Shown: positions 35,167 to 45,780, counted from the stretch's first letter. The stretch is 64,000 nucleotides of DNA from Bacillus sp. BA3 (GCA_002835675.1 PIZR01000006.1:177754-241753), one strand, 5' to 3'. Made by a program: numbers and translations. Notes: generated by a model not told the origin, from the sequence alone.

Positions 35167-36638
35167 TGATGGAAGAACAAGCAAAACGATTACACCCTAT
35201 CAAAATCCCTTTCGAATTTTGGAAATTGCTGAAAGGAAATGTATTTTTCATAATCATGCTTTATGTCTTGAATTTCGGTTCTGAAAAGATGTATATGAAG
35301 GTACTCCAAATCGGCTTTCTAGTTTATCTGGTTTGGAAAGTCATTTCTGTCATCCTTAAATGGTATACATACAAATACCAAATCAAAGAAGGTACCTTAT
35401 ATATTACTTCAGGGCTTGTCTCAAAATCGTATCGAACTGTCCCGCTTCATAAGGTTCAGAATGTCCAGCAACGCACGACGTTATTTCATAAGATTTTCAG
35501 ATTGACCTCTTTAACATTCGAAACGGGGATGACAGGTGATCAGGGTAGTGTACCTTTCGAGATGATTTCCCGAAAAGAGGCCGAACGGCTTGAGGGGGAA
35601 TATGCTTCAAAACAGGAACTTCCGGTTAACGAAGCGGATATTCCCGAAGAACGAATTGCTGAGGATATGGAACCAGCCAATGAAAAAACGATTCATTTCA
35701 CGCCAAGCAAACAAGATGTGCTGAAAGCTTCCTTTACATCACTCAGCTTCCTGGCTCTTATCCCGATATTGGCTACGTTATATAATACACTCGATGATTT
35801 TATCGATTTGGAGAATGCCGAAGGGTTTCTTGCCAAGTTATTGGATTCATGGTGGATCATTACCATCGTTTTTGCAGGCCTCATATGTGTCGCCGTTGCC
35901 TTCGGAATCGTTTCCACATTCGTTAAATATGGAAAATATGAAATTTCATCCGATCATGAGCGCATATATATCAAGAAAGGCGTACTGGACGAATCTGCTT
36001 TTTCCATTCGGAAAGAAAAAGTACAAGCAGTCGAAATCACCCAATCAATCATTAAAAGATTGCTAGGGTTGGCAGAAGTGAAACTGATCAGTGCAGGAAG
36101 CACCGGTGATGAAGAGCTGGAAACGAACACCCTCTATCCTTTTTTATCAATTGAACGGGCATATGGGATGGTAGAAGAGATTTTACCCGCTTATAAAGTG
36201 GAACGGTCAATGAAGTCACTATCGAAACAGGCCTTCAAAATCCGAATGCTGCGGCCCAGCTTTTTCTGGATTCTCACAACATTGGCAATCTATTATTTCA
36301 ACGTCTCCCTATGGTATATCTCACTGATTCTACTCGTTCTCATTTATACATTGAGAATAATGGATTACAAAAATAGCCGTTACTTGTTAAATGATGAGTT
36401 CATTCAGTTCAAAGCCGGAAGTTTGGAGACATCACTATTCATAACCAAAAGGAGCAAGGTCATTCAAATTGAGGTGGAACGTTCGAAGCTGCAAAAGCTT
36501 TTCGGGCTTGCCACAATTGAAACGATCAACCGCTCCAAGCCTGTACACCATACAAAGCTCCAAGATGTATCCGTTGAATACGCAGACGAGTTTTACACAT
36601 GGTATATGGACAGGACAAAAAATATCCAAGTCGAATAG
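35166..36638 (+). CDS. ydbT: PH-domain membrane protein YdbT
   Basis: 490 aa. Three repeated bPH2 domains separated by paired membrane helices: LYITSGLVSKSYRTVPLHKV with QNVQQRTTLFHKIF (first), GVLDESAFSIRKEKVQAVEI (second), and GSLETSLFITKRSKVIQIEV (third). It works with YdbS in antimicrobial-peptide resistance in B. subtilis. The start codon overlaps the ydbS stop. A terminator follows within 20 bp. Confidence 0.88.
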   Translation: MMEEQAKRLHPIKIPFEFWKLLKGNVFFIIMLYVLNFGSEKMYMKVLQIGFLVYLVWKVISVILKWYTYKYQIKEGTLYITSGLVSKSYRTVPLHKVQNVQQRTTLFHKIFRLTSLTFETGMTGDQGSVPFEMISRKEAERLEGEYASKQELPVNEADIPEERIAEDMEPANEKTIHFTPSKQDVLKASFTSLSFLALIPILATLYNTLDDFIDLENAEGFLAKLLDSWWIITIVFAGLICVAVAFGIVSTFVKYGKYEISSDHERIYIKKGVLDESAFSIRKEKVQAVEITQSIIKRLLGLAEVKLISAGSTGDEELETNTLYPFLSIERAYGMVEEILPAYKVERSMKSLSKQAFKIRMLRPSFFWILTTLAIYYFNVSLWYISLILLVLIYTLRIMDYKNSRYLLNDEFIQFKAGSLETSLFITKRSKVIQIEVERSKLQKLFGLATIETINRSKPVHHTKLQDVSVEYADEFYTWYMDRTKNIQVE

Positions 36639-36652
36639 TAATCATTGAAATG

Positions 36653-36687
36653 AAAGAGTTGACGACGGCAGTCAACTCTTTTTTTAT
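36653..36687 (+). terminator. ydbST terminator
   Basis: AAAGAGTTGAC, GACGGCA loop, GTCAACTCTTTTTTT. Confidence 0.9.
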
Positions 36688-36841
36688 CCTCTATATCCCA
36701 CTCCCTTCCCACCATTGCACTTCATGACAAAATTAATATTGGAATTTTCTAACTTAATCACTTCAAAAACGCGAAAGAAGACCGAAATATCAAATAGAAG
36801 CCAAAATTAATTAGAAGTTTATAAGAAGGAGGTTTTTCCAA

Positions 36842-38836
36842 ATGAGAAGACTGACAGACTGGTATTTTAATTCACTAAAAAAACAAATATTGATTCCCTT
36901 TTTAGCTTTGATCATGATAAGCGGAATGGCCATTTCCTACATGAGCTATAAAAATAGTATCGAGTTGACGACCCAGGAACTTACCGGAACGACGGAAGAA
37001 CAAGTCAAGTCAATGAACGATTCTTTCGAGACCTTCTTTCAAAAAACGGAAAATCAATTGGATAGAATCAGTAAATATCCTATCATGATTTCTTATGATA
37101 AGAACCTCGAATCCATAATGGATGAATTTTCTTATACGCAAACCAGTAACTCTGAAATAAATGGTATATATCTCGGCACAGAGAAGGATGGAAAAGCATT
37201 TATATTCCCAGAAACTGAATTGCCGGCTGACTACGACCCAAGACAGAGGGATTGGTATCAATCCGCATTAAAACAAAAAGACAAGACCATTTGGACGGAA
37301 CCTTATACCGATCAGGCTAAGAATGAGCTTGTCATTACGGCAGCAAAAGCCATATATGATGATCGTGATGAATTAATAGGCGTGCTCGGTGTCGACATCT
37401 CGATCGATACATTGATCACGATGGTCAATAAAACGAAATTCGGCGAAACGGGCTATACAGTTTTGCTGGATCAGAAAGGGTCATTCGTTACACATCCAGA
37501 CAAGAAAAAAATTCAACAGGATATATCAAAGGAAAATATTTTCAAAAAAATGAAAGGTGAATCCGGATCAATGATCGAGGAATTTGAAGGGCAAAGCCGG
37601 ATCGTCGGATACGCCACAAATCCTACCACTGGATGGAGAATAGCAGGTGTAATGGAGGAAAATGAAGTGAAAGTCCGGGCAAGCCCGATGATAATCGATA
37701 ATATCATCACACTTTTGATTGTCTTTACCGTCACTGCACTATCTGCCATCTTCATCACCCGTTCTTTAACAAATCCCATTAAAAAGCTGCAGGAATCCAT
37801 AAGAAAAATGGCTAACGGCGATTTCACCTCCAGGAATTCCATTTCCAGAAAAGATGAGATAGGCCAACTTGCAGAAGACACCAGCTTAATGACGAGGAAT
37901 ATGAGTCATATGTTAAGAGTTGTCAAAAACCTTTCCGATAAAGTATCGGATTCCTCCATGACGCTAGTGGCTAGTGCCGATGAAAATTCAGCGGCAGCTA
38001 ACGAGGTGGCCATGACGATGGAACAAATAGCAACCGGTGCCATAGACCAAATCGAAGTCGGGCAGAATAACGAAATGGCCGTAAAGCTATTGGCTGACAA
38101 AATCAATGATTTTGAGGCGCAAACGGGCAAAATGGCCACCGAATCCGAAAATATGTTCAAGGCTTCCGAAAACGGAATCACTCAAGTACAAGGCCTGAAA
38201 CAACAATTCAATGAAACGTCCCTGATATCCAATAAGATGAGTACGGCAGTCAAATCATTGGATGCACGATCCAATGATATTAGTGTGATCGTAAAAACCA
38301 TAAGCGGGATTGCAGGACAAACGAATTTACTCGCCCTGAATGCTGCCATCGAAGCAGCCAGGGCTGGTGAACACGGAAAAGGGTTTGCAGTCGTTGCCGA
38401 TGAAGTGAAAAAATTGGCCGAACAGACGGAAAACTCACTGAAAGAAATCTCTCAAATCATTCAAGCCATGCAAACCGATACAACCAATACCGTTCATTTG
38501 ATTGATCAAGTCAATCAAAAAATCCATCTTCAGGATACTTCTGTAACGGATACGGAAAATGCCTTCAGTCACATTGCATCCATCATCGCGAACACATTCA
38601 GCAATTTTGACGAAATCAAAAAGATGATGAACAATATGGTAAACGAGGTCACACGGATGGCGGGCAATGCAGAAAAATTAAATTCGATAAGTCAGGAAAC
38701 TGCAGCGGGAACTGAAGAAGTATCTGCTTCCGTGGAACAAACGAATGCTTCCATGGAACAATTAAATGCCCTGGCTAGTGAATTGGATGCCCTATCCCAG
38801 GAAATGCACAAAGAAATAAAGAAATTCACATTCTAA
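36842..38836 (+). CDS. methyl-accepting chemotaxis protein with Cache sensor
   Basis: 664 aa. First helix about residues 15-33, extracellular double-Cache domain ([51 protein letters not shown]), second helix near 285-305, HAMP ([20 protein letters not shown]), then the cytoplasmic coiled coil with the hairpin tip [20 protein letters not shown] and [18 protein letters not shown]. The ligand is not predictable, though such Cache receptors often bind amino or organic acids. Ribosome site AGGAGG. No che genes adjacent. Confidence 0.93.
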   Translation: MRRLTDWYFNSLKKQILIPFLALIMISGMAISYMSYKNSIELTTQELTGTTEEQVKSMNDSFETFFQKTENQLDRISKYPIMISYDKNLESIMDEFSYTQTSNSEINGIYLGTEKDGKAFIFPETELPADYDPRQRDWYQSALKQKDKTIWTEPYTDQAKNELVITAAKAIYDDRDELIGVLGVDISIDTLITMVNKTKFGETGYTVLLDQKGSFVTHPDKKKIQQDISKENIFKKMKGESGSMIEEFEGQSRIVGYATNPTTGWRIAGVMEENEVKVRASPMIIDNIITLLIVFTVTALSAIFITRSLTNPIKKLQESIRKMANGDFTSRNSISRKDEIGQLAEDTSLMTRNMSHMLRVVKNLSDKVSDSSMTLVASADENSAAANEVAMTMEQIATGAIDQIEVGQNNEMAVKLLADKINDFEAQTGKMATESENMFKASENGITQVQGLKQQFNETSLISNKMSTAVKSLDARSNDISVIVKTISGIAGQTNLLALNAAIEAARAGEHGKGFAVVADEVKKLAEQTENSLKEISQIIQAMQTDTTNTVHLIDQVNQKIHLQDTSVTDTENAFSHIASIIANTFSNFDEIKKMMNNMVNEVTRMAGNAEKLNSISQETAAGTEEVSASVEQTNASMEQLNALASELDALSQEMHKEIKKFTF

Positions 38837-38838
38837 TC

Positions 38839-38877
38839 AAAAAAAGGACGGGCCCTAAGGGATCCGTCCTTTTTTAA
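38839..38877 (+). terminator. shared terminator, chemoreceptor and stress-protein gene
   Basis: AAAAAAAGGACGG, loop, CCGTCCTTTTTT between convergent genes. Confidence 0.88.
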
Positions 38878-38885
38878 CTTACGAC

Positions 38886-39392
38886 CTATAGAGTTCTTCT
38901 ACCGTTCGTTAGCGTTTCATCGGTTTCCGTTATTCCTGAGTAAGAAGAACTGGATTTTCTCGCATCCGAATCGACTAACACAAGCAGCTTGCCACTCTTT
39001 ACATCCGCTTCATAACGATTCGCCTCGTCTTCAGGTATGCCCATACCGATTAATGTACCGGCCAATCCTCCTGTACCAGCACCTACAGCCGCTCCGGCTA
39101 ATGTTGCAGCAAGCGGTCCAGCTGCCAGTACCGGTCCGATTCCCGGAATCGCCAACGCTCCCACACCAGCTAATAATCCGGCAGCACCGCCCAAAATACC
39201 TCCGGTCGCCGCACCTGCTGCGAGCCCCTCCTCAACTTTGGTACCCGTTTCTTCATTCACTGCATTTAACTCTTCTTTATCTTTAGCTACCACTGAAATA
39301 TCTTCACGATTATATCCTTGGGCCTGTAATGACTCAACAGCCTTTATGGCTTCTTCTCCAGTTTCATATACACCAATTATACGTTTATCCAT
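38886..39392 (-). CDS. general stress protein, YflT/GsP17M type
   Basis: 168 aa. N-terminal YflT domain (KRIIGVYETGEEAIKAVESL, YNREDISVVAKDKEEL), a central Gly/Ala-rich membrane-associated hairpin (residues about 60-115, IPGIGPVLAAGPLAATLAGA), and a C-terminal IGMGIPEDEANRYEADVKSG with LLVLVDSD. Members are induced by heat, salt and ethanol through SigB; their function is not known. Start ATG 39392 is nine bases after AAGGAGG; the ATG at 39401 touches that site. A matching SigB promoter lies upstream. Confidence 0.87.
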   Translation of the reverse strand: MDKRIIGVYETGEEAIKAVESLQAQGYNREDISVVAKDKEELNAVNEETGTKVEEGLAAGAATGGILGGAAGLLAGVGALAIPGIGPVLAAGPLAATLAGAAVGAGTGGLAGTLIGMGIPEDEANRYEADVKSGKLLVLVDSDARKSSSSYSGITETDETLTNGRRTL

Positions 39393-39438
39393 ATCTATCA
39401 TCCTCCTTAAAGAATGTAAATTGTCGCTCCCCCTTTAC

Positions 39439-39465
39439 ATACCCCAGATGATGAAAGTGCTAAAC
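39439..39465 (-). promoter_or_regulatory. sigma-B promoter of the stress-protein gene
   Basis: Reverse strand GTTTAG, 15 bp, GGGTAT: five of six at -35 and six of six at -10 against GTTTAA/GGGTAT. Confidence 0.75.
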
Positions 39466-39555
39466 GTTAATTAACAGGAAAAAAATTTTGAGTTAACCCT
39501 TTCTCAGAAAGGGTATATATAATCATAGTATGCATATTTTTAGGAGGTTTTCTTT

Positions 39556-40620
39556 TTGCTCATCGAGTTACTTAAAGATTTAGTATCTATCGACAGTTCA
39601 TCGAAAGAAGGAGCTAACCAAGCAGTTGATTACTGTGCGGACTGGCTTAAAGATCAAGGACTTACCGTGAATGTGATCGTGAATAACGGTTATAAGATGC
39701 TTGTAAGCGAGATTGGCAGCGGAGATAAAACCCTAATTTGGAATGGCCATGTCGATGTTGTCAGCGGAACGCCGGATCAGTTTTTCCCTGAGATTCATGA
39801 AGGAAACTTATATGGACGAGGGACAGCCGATATGAAAGCTGGAGTTGCAGGGATGATGTGTGCATTTACCGAACTGAAGGATAAGGACTTAGGTTTGAAA
39901 ATCCAGCTTCAGATCGTATCGGATGAAGAGATTGGCGGGTTGAACTGTTCCGGATATTTAGCGAAACATGGTTATAGAGGGGACTTTGTGATTTGTGCTG
40001 AACCGACGCAATTGGGTATCGGGCTCCAGGCAAAGGGTGCCCTTCGAATCGATATTGAAGTATCCGGCAAATCCGCACACGGAAGCCGGCCATGGGAAGG
40101 CGTGAATGCAATTGAAAAGGCCTATGATCTTTATCAAAAAATAAAGGAACTTCCTTTCACCCGGGATCATACTCCCCTTTACGCTTCACCTTCACTTAAC
40201 CTAGCAAAAATAAAAGGTGGGGAGGTCTATAATAAGGTACCGGATGCCTGTTTGCTAAGTCTTGATATTCGCTATCTTCCTACGCAAACAATGGAAGATA
40301 TCATTGCTCAGATCGAAAGTGTGACAGGAAATAATGTCCACCTTAATATGTACAGTAAACCTGTAAAAACCGAAGAGTCAGACCCATTCATCACTCTGCT
40401 CCGTCCGATTATCGAAAGAAACACCAAGCAAGACGCTGTCATTTTTGGACAACATGGCTCCGCAGATACCGTCTTTTTTGCGGCATATGATATCCCAGCG
40501 ATTGAATTCGGACCAAAAGGTGAGAACTGGCACGGAGATAGGGAATGCGTCAATCTTGAATCGGTAGCAGTCTATCAAAAAATGCTTGTCGATTTCGCTT
40601 CTGAATTTGTTTTACATTAA
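39556..40620 (+). CDS. M20 family peptidase/deacylase (ArgE/DapE type)
   Basis: 354 aa metal-dependent amidohydrolase. Metal ligands are seen in WNGHVDVVSG (His, Asp), GRGTADMKAGVAGM (second Asp), VSDEEIGGL (catalytic Glu-Glu), ICAEPTQLGI (Glu) and GENWHGDRECV (His). The dimerisation domain includes SGKSAHGSRPWEGVNAI. The substrate could be N-acyl amino acid or dipeptide; annotations vary between acetylornithine deacetylase and succinyl-diaminopimelate desuccinylase and the context does not help. TTG start with TAGGAGG eight bases upstream. Confidence 0.88.
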   Translation: MLIELLKDLVSIDSSSKEGANQAVDYCADWLKDQGLTVNVIVNNGYKMLVSEIGSGDKTLIWNGHVDVVSGTPDQFFPEIHEGNLYGRGTADMKAGVAGMMCAFTELKDKDLGLKIQLQIVSDEEIGGLNCSGYLAKHGYRGDFVICAEPTQLGIGLQAKGALRIDIEVSGKSAHGSRPWEGVNAIEKAYDLYQKIKELPFTRDHTPLYASPSLNLAKIKGGEVYNKVPDACLLSLDIRYLPTQTMEDIIAQIESVTGNNVHLNMYSKPVKTEESDPFITLLRPIIERNTKQDAVIFGQHGSADTVFFAAYDIPAIEFGPKGENWHGDRECVNLESVAVYQKMLVDFASEFVLH

Positions 40621-40630
40621 TCCAAATCAT

Positions 40631-40668
40631 GAAAAAAGCCGGCATCACATAGATGTCGGCTTTTTTCA
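40631..40668 (+). terminator. terminator of M20 peptidase gene
   Basis: GAAAAAAGCCGGCATC, ACATA loop, GATGTCGGCTTTTTTC. Confidence 0.9.
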
Positions 40669-41017
40669 TGTTCCGCATATCCTCTCCTACTAAAATAAAG
40701 AGCATTCAATCGTCTATTATTACGTTGTTTTTTTACAAAATATACAGGACTTTAAAACCAGGGATTACACGTCCATATATTACCTCATTAAACAGGATAC
40801 GCCATTACATCAACACTATTTAACAAAAATACGCTTATACTGACATAATAAATAATATATTTACATTTCTTAGATAAGTACTTTTGACCTAGTTTATATT
40901 ACATTTATTTATCAAGGGAAACCTTTTTGTAACACAATTACTATTCCACCGAAACATTATTGTCATAAAGACCTGTTATTCTAAGTCTACGATTTAAAAC
41001 AAAGGAGACTATTCATT
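40669..41017. other. AT-rich leader region of LysM-3D gene
   Basis: No coding region seen. It presumably contains the promoter of the cell-wall gene at 41018; I looked for a paired TGTWAH-N5-TGTWAH WalR box and did not find a good one. Confidence 0.4.
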
Positions 41018-41575
41018 TTGAAAAAAATACTACTTCCACTATTCACTGCTTTCTTTTTGGTATTTAGTTTTTCCGGAGTTTCATCGGCTGCTACTACTAC
41101 ATACAAAGTTAAAAGCGGCGACACACTATGGGGTATCGCCAATAAACATAATATAACAGTCAATCAACTCAAAAGTTGGAACAACCTGAAAAAAGATAAC
41201 ATCCATCCAAAACAAGTTTTAAAGGTCAAGAAAACATCGACCGCAGCTAAACCTAAAGCTAAAACATCATCATCATCAAAAAAATATAAAACGATCACGG
41301 TGAAGGCAACAGCATACACAGCAAACTGCAAAGGCTGCAGCGGGATTACAGCATCGGGTCTTAACTTAAAGAAAAACCCTAACGTAAAAGCAATCTCAGT
41401 CGACCCTAAAGTCATTCCACTTGGAACAAAAGTTCATGTAGAAGGATACGGGGATGCCATTGCTGCAGATAAAGGCGGCGCAATCAAAGGTAATAAAATT
41501 GACGTCTTCTACTCTTCTCACTCAAAAGCTATCAATTGGGGCAGAAAAACCGTTAAAGTAAAAATCTATAAATAA
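41018..41575 (+). CDS. secreted LysM and 3D-domain cell-wall protein (YocH type)
   Basis: 185 aa. Signal peptide MKKILLPLFTAFFLVFSFSG ending near VSSAA; one LysM repeat (YKVKSGDTLWGIANKHNITV ... NIHPKQVLKV) that binds peptidoglycan; a Lys/Ser-rich linker; then a 3D domain with its three conserved Asp residues (ISVDPKVIPLGTKV, AIAADKGGAIKG, KIDVFYSS), which is the fold of RpfB/MltA-like muralytic enzymes. B. subtilis YocH has two LysM repeats and is under WalR control; this copy is shorter. Ribosome site AAGGAGA. Confidence 0.9.
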   Translation: MKKILLPLFTAFFLVFSFSGVSSAATTTYKVKSGDTLWGIANKHNITVNQLKSWNNLKKDNIHPKQVLKVKKTSTAAKPKAKTSSSSKKYKTITVKATAYTANCKGCSGITASGLNLKKNPNVKAISVDPKVIPLGTKVHVEGYGDAIAADKGGAIKGNKIDVFYSSHSKAINWGRKTVKVKIYK

Positions 41576-41584
41576 TGATAAACA

Positions 41585-41616
41585 CCAGCCTGAAACCTTT
41601 CAGGCTGTTTTTTTGT
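41585..41616 (+). terminator. terminator of LysM-3D gene
   Basis: CAGCCTGAAA, CC, TTTCAGGCTG, TTTTTTTG. Confidence 0.9.
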
Positions 41617-41731
41617 TTTTCCCATTCTTGCAAACAACTAAACAACCAGTTACCGTCAAACGGAAAACATTTACCGAAAATTCAGTCAATGTTATGATTA
41701 GTACATCTTAATCAAAAGAGAGGTGTGCGCT

Positions 41732-42643
41732 TTGAATATTGTCATTATAGGGGCCGGGGCACTCGGCTCCTACTTTGGGGGCAGGTTGCAGCAGGCCGGG
41801 CAGGATGTTCAATACCTTGTCCGAAAAAACCGCGCTAAACAATTGAAGGAAAACGGGATCAGCTTAACCAGTCCACATGGAAACTACCAATTCACCGACC
41901 TTCATATCACAGAGAATGTAAATGATATAGAAAAGGTCGATCTTGTGATTCTCGCTGTAAAAGGCCAGCATCTGCAAGGCACTCTTACAGATTTAAAGGT
42001 GCTTGTTGAAAGGGGCGCAAAGGTCCTCCCGCTTTTGAACGGGTTGGAACATGTATCCATTTTACAGGACGAACTGGGCGAAGAAGCCGTCTTGGGAGGA
42101 AGCGCCTTCATCATAGCAACCCTTGATGAAAAAGGTCATGTCATTCACTCCAATGAAAATCACGATTTAATCTATGGCCCGCTTCATCCGTCACAAAAAA
42201 AAGTTTGTGATGAATTCGAACAGGCTACCGGATCAGCTATCATGAAGGCAAGCAGAACGGAAAATATATTGATCAGGATGTGGATCAAATATATGTTCAT
42301 CACCGCTTTTTCCGGTGTGACAACTGCATCTAACCTCCCTATCGGCACGATACGGAGATTCCCGGAAACCAATGGATTGCTAGAAAAGGTCCTTATTGAA
42401 ATGAAGGAGCTTGCAAATGCTTATGACGTCAGTATTACTGTGGAGAATATTGCTCAAGCGTTAGAAAACATGGCAGGTTTACCTGACGAATCCACCTCTT
42501 CCATGCACCAGGACCGCCGGAAGGGCCTAACCCTCGAAGTGGAACATTTACAGGGCGGTGCACTGCGCCTTGCCGAAAAGGCCGGTTTGAAACTTCCTGT
42601 GATCGGAACCCTATATGCACTCATAAAACCTTTTGAAAATTGA
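41732..42643 (+). CDS. 2-dehydropantoate 2-reductase (ketopantoate reductase family)
   Basis: 303 aa. NADPH-dependent reduction of ketopantoate to pantoate in the pantothenate pathway. Rossmann motif IVIIGAGALGSYFGGRL at the N-terminus, ILAVKGQHL at the second strand, catalytic-type lysine in MWIKYMFITAFSGVTTAS and the C-terminal SSMHQDRRKGLTLEVEHLQG. Bacillus genomes often have two or three paralogues (PanE, YlbQ types), so this may not be the pathway enzyme. TTG at 41732 has AGAGAGGTG six bases upstream; a GTG at 41723 lies inside that site. Confidence 0.85.
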   Translation: MNIVIIGAGALGSYFGGRLQQAGQDVQYLVRKNRAKQLKENGISLTSPHGNYQFTDLHITENVNDIEKVDLVILAVKGQHLQGTLTDLKVLVERGAKVLPLLNGLEHVSILQDELGEEAVLGGSAFIIATLDEKGHVIHSNENHDLIYGPLHPSQKKVCDEFEQATGSAIMKASRTENILIRMWIKYMFITAFSGVTTASNLPIGTIRRFPETNGLLEKVLIEMKELANAYDVSITVENIAQALENMAGLPDESTSSMHQDRRKGLTLEVEHLQGGALRLAEKAGLKLPVIGTLYALIKPFEN

Positions 42644-42651
42644 TTTTCGCC

Positions 42652-42682
42652 AATACCGGTGCTCCACCGGTATTTTTTTTTG
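42652..42682 (+). terminator. terminator of ketopantoate reductase gene
   Basis: ATACCGGT, GCTCC loop, ACCGGTAT, then a run of T. Confidence 0.9.
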
Positions 42683-42836
42683 CAGCTTAGTAATCTATCT
42701 ATATCCTAATGGCACTTTTAATTCCTCTTCTTCCCTTCAGTTATTAAAAATCCCCAAGACCAAAAAGAACAAAAAGAAAACAATATCACCAAAAGAATAT
42801 TCTGATTCTTTCTTCTGTTACACTATTACCAAGTTA

Positions 42837-42850
42837 AGAAAGCGCTATCA
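42837..42850 (+). promoter_or_regulatory. candidate cre (CcpA) site
   Basis: AGAAAGCGCTATCA fits TGWNANCGNTNNCA at all fixed positions but the first. It lies just upstream of the ribosome site of the symporter gene, where CcpA binding would block transcription. Confidence 0.45.
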
Positions 42851-42871
42851 TATAATAAAGGAGAATGCACC

Positions 42872-44140
42872 TTGAAAATATTAAAAAATCTAACAGTTCA
42901 GGTCATCATCGGTATCATTCTGGGTATAACAGTCGGTTTCTTCTTCCCTGCTTTCGGTGAACAACTGAAGATATTAGCTGATTTATTTATTAAAATGATT
43001 AAAATGGTCATTGCACCAATCATCTTCTTAACCGTCGTAATCGGAATTGGCGGTATGGGTGATATGAAAAAGGTTGGCCGCATCGGCGGAAAGGCCCTGC
43101 TCTATTTTGAAATCGTTACCACTTTCGCACTTGCCATCGGTATCATCGTAGTCAATCTGCTGGGACCTGGTAAAGGCTTTAACATCGATTCAGTCGATGG
43201 CGGAGATGTATCACAATATACAACAGCCGCTTCCGAAACGGAACATGGAGCCGTTGCTTTCATTTCTAATATCATTCCTGATAATGCCGTTGCAGCACTG
43301 GCCGGCGGAGACTTACTCCCTATTCTATTCTTTGCCGTATTATTCGGATTATCAATGGCGGCAATGGGACCGAAAGTGCAGCCAGTCGTTTCTTTCTTTC
43401 AGCATATTGCCGACATTTTCTTCGGCATCGTAGGTATGATCATGAAAGTTTCTCCATTGGCCGCATTTGGAGCAATGGCTTATACAATCGGTAAGTTTGG
43501 CCTTGGTTCTTTAACCTCGTTAGGACAATTAATGGGCAGCGTATATATCACAATGGCACTATTCATCATACTAATCCTTGGCTCGATCGCAAAGATGTAC
43601 GGCTTTAATATTTTCAAGTTCATTGCCTATATAAAAGAAGAGATCCTCTTAGTTTTAGGAACATCTTCGTCGGAATCCGCCCTGCCAAGCGTGATGAAAA
43701 AACTCGAAAAATACGGTTGCTCAAAATCGGTAGTCGGTTTGGTTGTCCCAACAGGTTATTCTTTCAACCTTGATGGCACATCCATCTACTTATCCATGGC
43801 TGCAATTTTCATCGCCCAAGCATATGGTGTCGATTTAAGCATCTGGCAGGAATTGACCCTTCTAGGAATCTTGATGTTAACATCCAAAGGTGCTGCTGGT
43901 GTAACGGGATCCGGTTTCATTACCCTTGCTGCAACATTAGCTGCCTTCCCAATGATTCCAGTTGAAGGAATGGCATTACTACTGGGAGTCGACCGCTTCA
44001 TGTCTGAAGCACGTGCCATCACCAATCTAATCGGTAACAGTGTTGCTACAGTGGTCATTTCTAAATCAGAAGGTGAATTCAATCCAAACCAAGCCATCTC
44101 AGGTGATATGAATGAAGTGGCCGTCTCATCGGAAAAATAA
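42872..44140 (+). CDS. dctP: dicarboxylate/amino acid:cation symporter (DctP/GltP family)
   Basis: 422 aa DAACS-family transporter, trimeric with two re-entrant hairpins. Signatures: [20 protein letters not shown], hairpin 1 [40 protein letters not shown] with the NMDGT-like motif NLDGT, and hairpin 2 [19 protein letters not shown]. Close to B. subtilis DctP (YdbH), which takes up succinate and fumarate; glutamate transport is the alternative. TTG start with AAAGGAG upstream. No DctSR-type two-component genes are adjacent. A possible cre site precedes it. Confidence 0.88.
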   Translation: MKILKNLTVQVIIGIILGITVGFFFPAFGEQLKILADLFIKMIKMVIAPIIFLTVVIGIGGMGDMKKVGRIGGKALLYFEIVTTFALAIGIIVVNLLGPGKGFNIDSVDGGDVSQYTTAASETEHGAVAFISNIIPDNAVAALAGGDLLPILFFAVLFGLSMAAMGPKVQPVVSFFQHIADIFFGIVGMIMKVSPLAAFGAMAYTIGKFGLGSLTSLGQLMGSVYITMALFIILILGSIAKMYGFNIFKFIAYIKEEILLVLGTSSSESALPSVMKKLEKYGCSKSVVGLVVPTGYSFNLDGTSIYLSMAAIFIAQAYGVDLSIWQELTLLGILMLTSKGAAGVTGSGFITLAATLAAFPMIPVEGMALLLGVDRFMSEARAITNLIGNSVATVVISKSEGEFNPNQAISGDMNEVAVSSEK

Positions 44141-44151
44141 TCGAACACTAA

Positions 44152-44184
44152 TGAAGAGGTGTGTAACTTGCACCTCTTTTTTTG
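44152..44184 (+). terminator. dctP terminator
   Basis: AGAGGTG, TGTAACTTG loop, CACCTCTTTTTTT. Confidence 0.88.
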
Positions 44185-44344
44185 TATTGCTCCCTTTCTA
44201 TCAATTAGCCAATTTTCTATAAATAGCCAATCAAATAAATTTCAGAATCAGTGAAAAGTGTTTATACTTTTATGTAACAGGTAAAAGTATAAAGTTAAAA
44301 GTTTTAGTAGTTTGATGGATTTAACCAAATTAGGAGGTTTTATC

Positions 44345-45763
44345 ATGAAGGATTACGGATTATTTATTAACGGTGAGTGGTCGGATTTTGGATTGGATAA
44401 AATTGAAGTAAGAAACCCGGCAACGGATGAAATAGTTGCCACCGTTCCTAAAGGCGGTGCAACTGAAGCGGCGAAGGCTGCAGATGCCGCATATGAAGCC
44501 TTTACGGGCTGGGCTGCACTCTCAGTCTACGAACGCGCTGAACTGATTTGGAAATGGCATCGATTGATTGATGATAATAAAGAAGAATTGGCAAAAATCA
44601 TGACTGAAGAGCAAGGCAAGCCCCTTAAAGAGGCTCTTGGTGAGATGACATATGCAAACGGCTTTTTATCTTGGTTTGCCGAAGAAGGAAAACGGGTGTA
44701 CGGCGAAACGATTCCTGCTTCCGTGTCCAATAAGCGTCTTTTCGTGACTAAACAGCCTGTCGGAGTTGTAGCTGTCATTACGCCTTGGAACTTTCCTGCA
44801 GCCATGATTACAAGAAAAGTGGCACCAGCGCTTGCCGTCGGCTGCACAGTCGTCATTAAACCGGCAAACCTGACTCCAATAACAGCTTTAAAAATGGCTG
44901 AATTAGCTGAAGAAGCTGGCATTCCAAAAGGTGTCATTAATGTCGTGACAGGAAAATCATCAGAAATCGGTGAAACTTGGCTTCAAGATACGAGGGTTCG
45001 TAAATTGACGTTTACCGGTTCTACAGAAGTCGGCAAAACCCTTATGAGGGGCTCGGCTGACACAGTTAAGAAAATCTCGCTTGAACTCGGAGGTCACGCA
45101 CCAGCAATCGTTCTTGAGGATGCCGACCTTAATAAAGCGGTTGATGGCATCATCAGTTCAAAATTCCGTAACGCAGGACAAACATGCGTTTGTTCAAATC
45201 GCATTTATGTCCACGAAGCCATACAAGAAGCCTTCATCGAAAAGCTCGTTGCCAAGGTAAAGGAACTAAAGGTAGGAAACGGACTGGAAGATGGCGTCGA
45301 TATCGGTCCGCTTATCGATCAAAATGCAGTGGATAAGGTTCAAAAACAAATAGATGAAGCAATCAGCAGCGGGGCTAAGCTCGAAGCTGGCGGTAAATCA
45401 ATAAGCGGCCTTTTTCTTGAACCAACCGTACTGTCCAACATTGATGACAGCATGCTCTGCATGAAGGAAGAAACATTTGGTCCACTAGCTCCTATAGCCT
45501 CCTTTAAGACTGACGAGGAGGCAATCAAGAGGGCAAATGACTCCATCTTCGGTTTGGCAGCTTACGTCTTCACTGAAAATATCACAAAGGGCATCAAATT
45601 CACCGAGGCACTTGAATTTGGAATTGTAGGCTTGAACGATGGACTTCCTTCCGTTCCGCAAGCTCCATTTGGCGGATTCAAGCAAAGCGGGCTCGGCCGT
45701 GAAGGCGGACACCAAGGCATCGAAGAATTCCTGGAAGTAAAATATATTTCCTTAGGTTTGTAA
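44345..45763 (+). CDS. gabD: succinate-semialdehyde dehydrogenase
   Basis: 472 aa. Oxidises succinate semialdehyde to succinate with NAD(P), the last step of gamma-aminobutyrate degradation. SSADH-type motifs: EEQGKPLKEALGEMTYANGF, WNFPAAMITRKVAPALAVGC, cofactor loop FTGSTEVGKTLM, base Glu in SLELGGHAPAIV, catalytic Cys in NAGQTCVCSNRIYV and C-terminal PFGGFKQSGLGREGG. Start ATG 44345 lies seven bases after TAGGAGG. The gabT aminotransferase of B. subtilis is not adjacent; the class III aminotransferase at 28119 is far away and differently regulated. Confidence 0.92.
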   Translation: MKDYGLFINGEWSDFGLDKIEVRNPATDEIVATVPKGGATEAAKAADAAYEAFTGWAALSVYERAELIWKWHRLIDDNKEELAKIMTEEQGKPLKEALGEMTYANGFLSWFAEEGKRVYGETIPASVSNKRLFVTKQPVGVVAVITPWNFPAAMITRKVAPALAVGCTVVIKPANLTPITALKMAELAEEAGIPKGVINVVTGKSSEIGETWLQDTRVRKLTFTGSTEVGKTLMRGSADTVKKISLELGGHAPAIVLEDADLNKAVDGIISSKFRNAGQTCVCSNRIYVHEAIQEAFIEKLVAKVKELKVGNGLEDGVDIGPLIDQNAVDKVQKQIDEAISSGAKLEAGGKSISGLFLEPTVLSNIDDSMLCMKEETFGPLAPIASFKTDEEAIKRANDSIFGLAAYVFTENITKGIKFTEALEFGIVGLNDGLPSVPQAPFGGFKQSGLGREGGHQGIEEFLEVKYISLGL

Positions 45764-45780
45764 CCTATTTATACGCACCG

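Noticed and set aside
40900..41017. WalR box upstream of the LysM-3D gene
   Set aside because: TGTCAT and TGTTAT occur but with 13-bp rather than 11-bp start-to-start spacing, so the match is not good enough.
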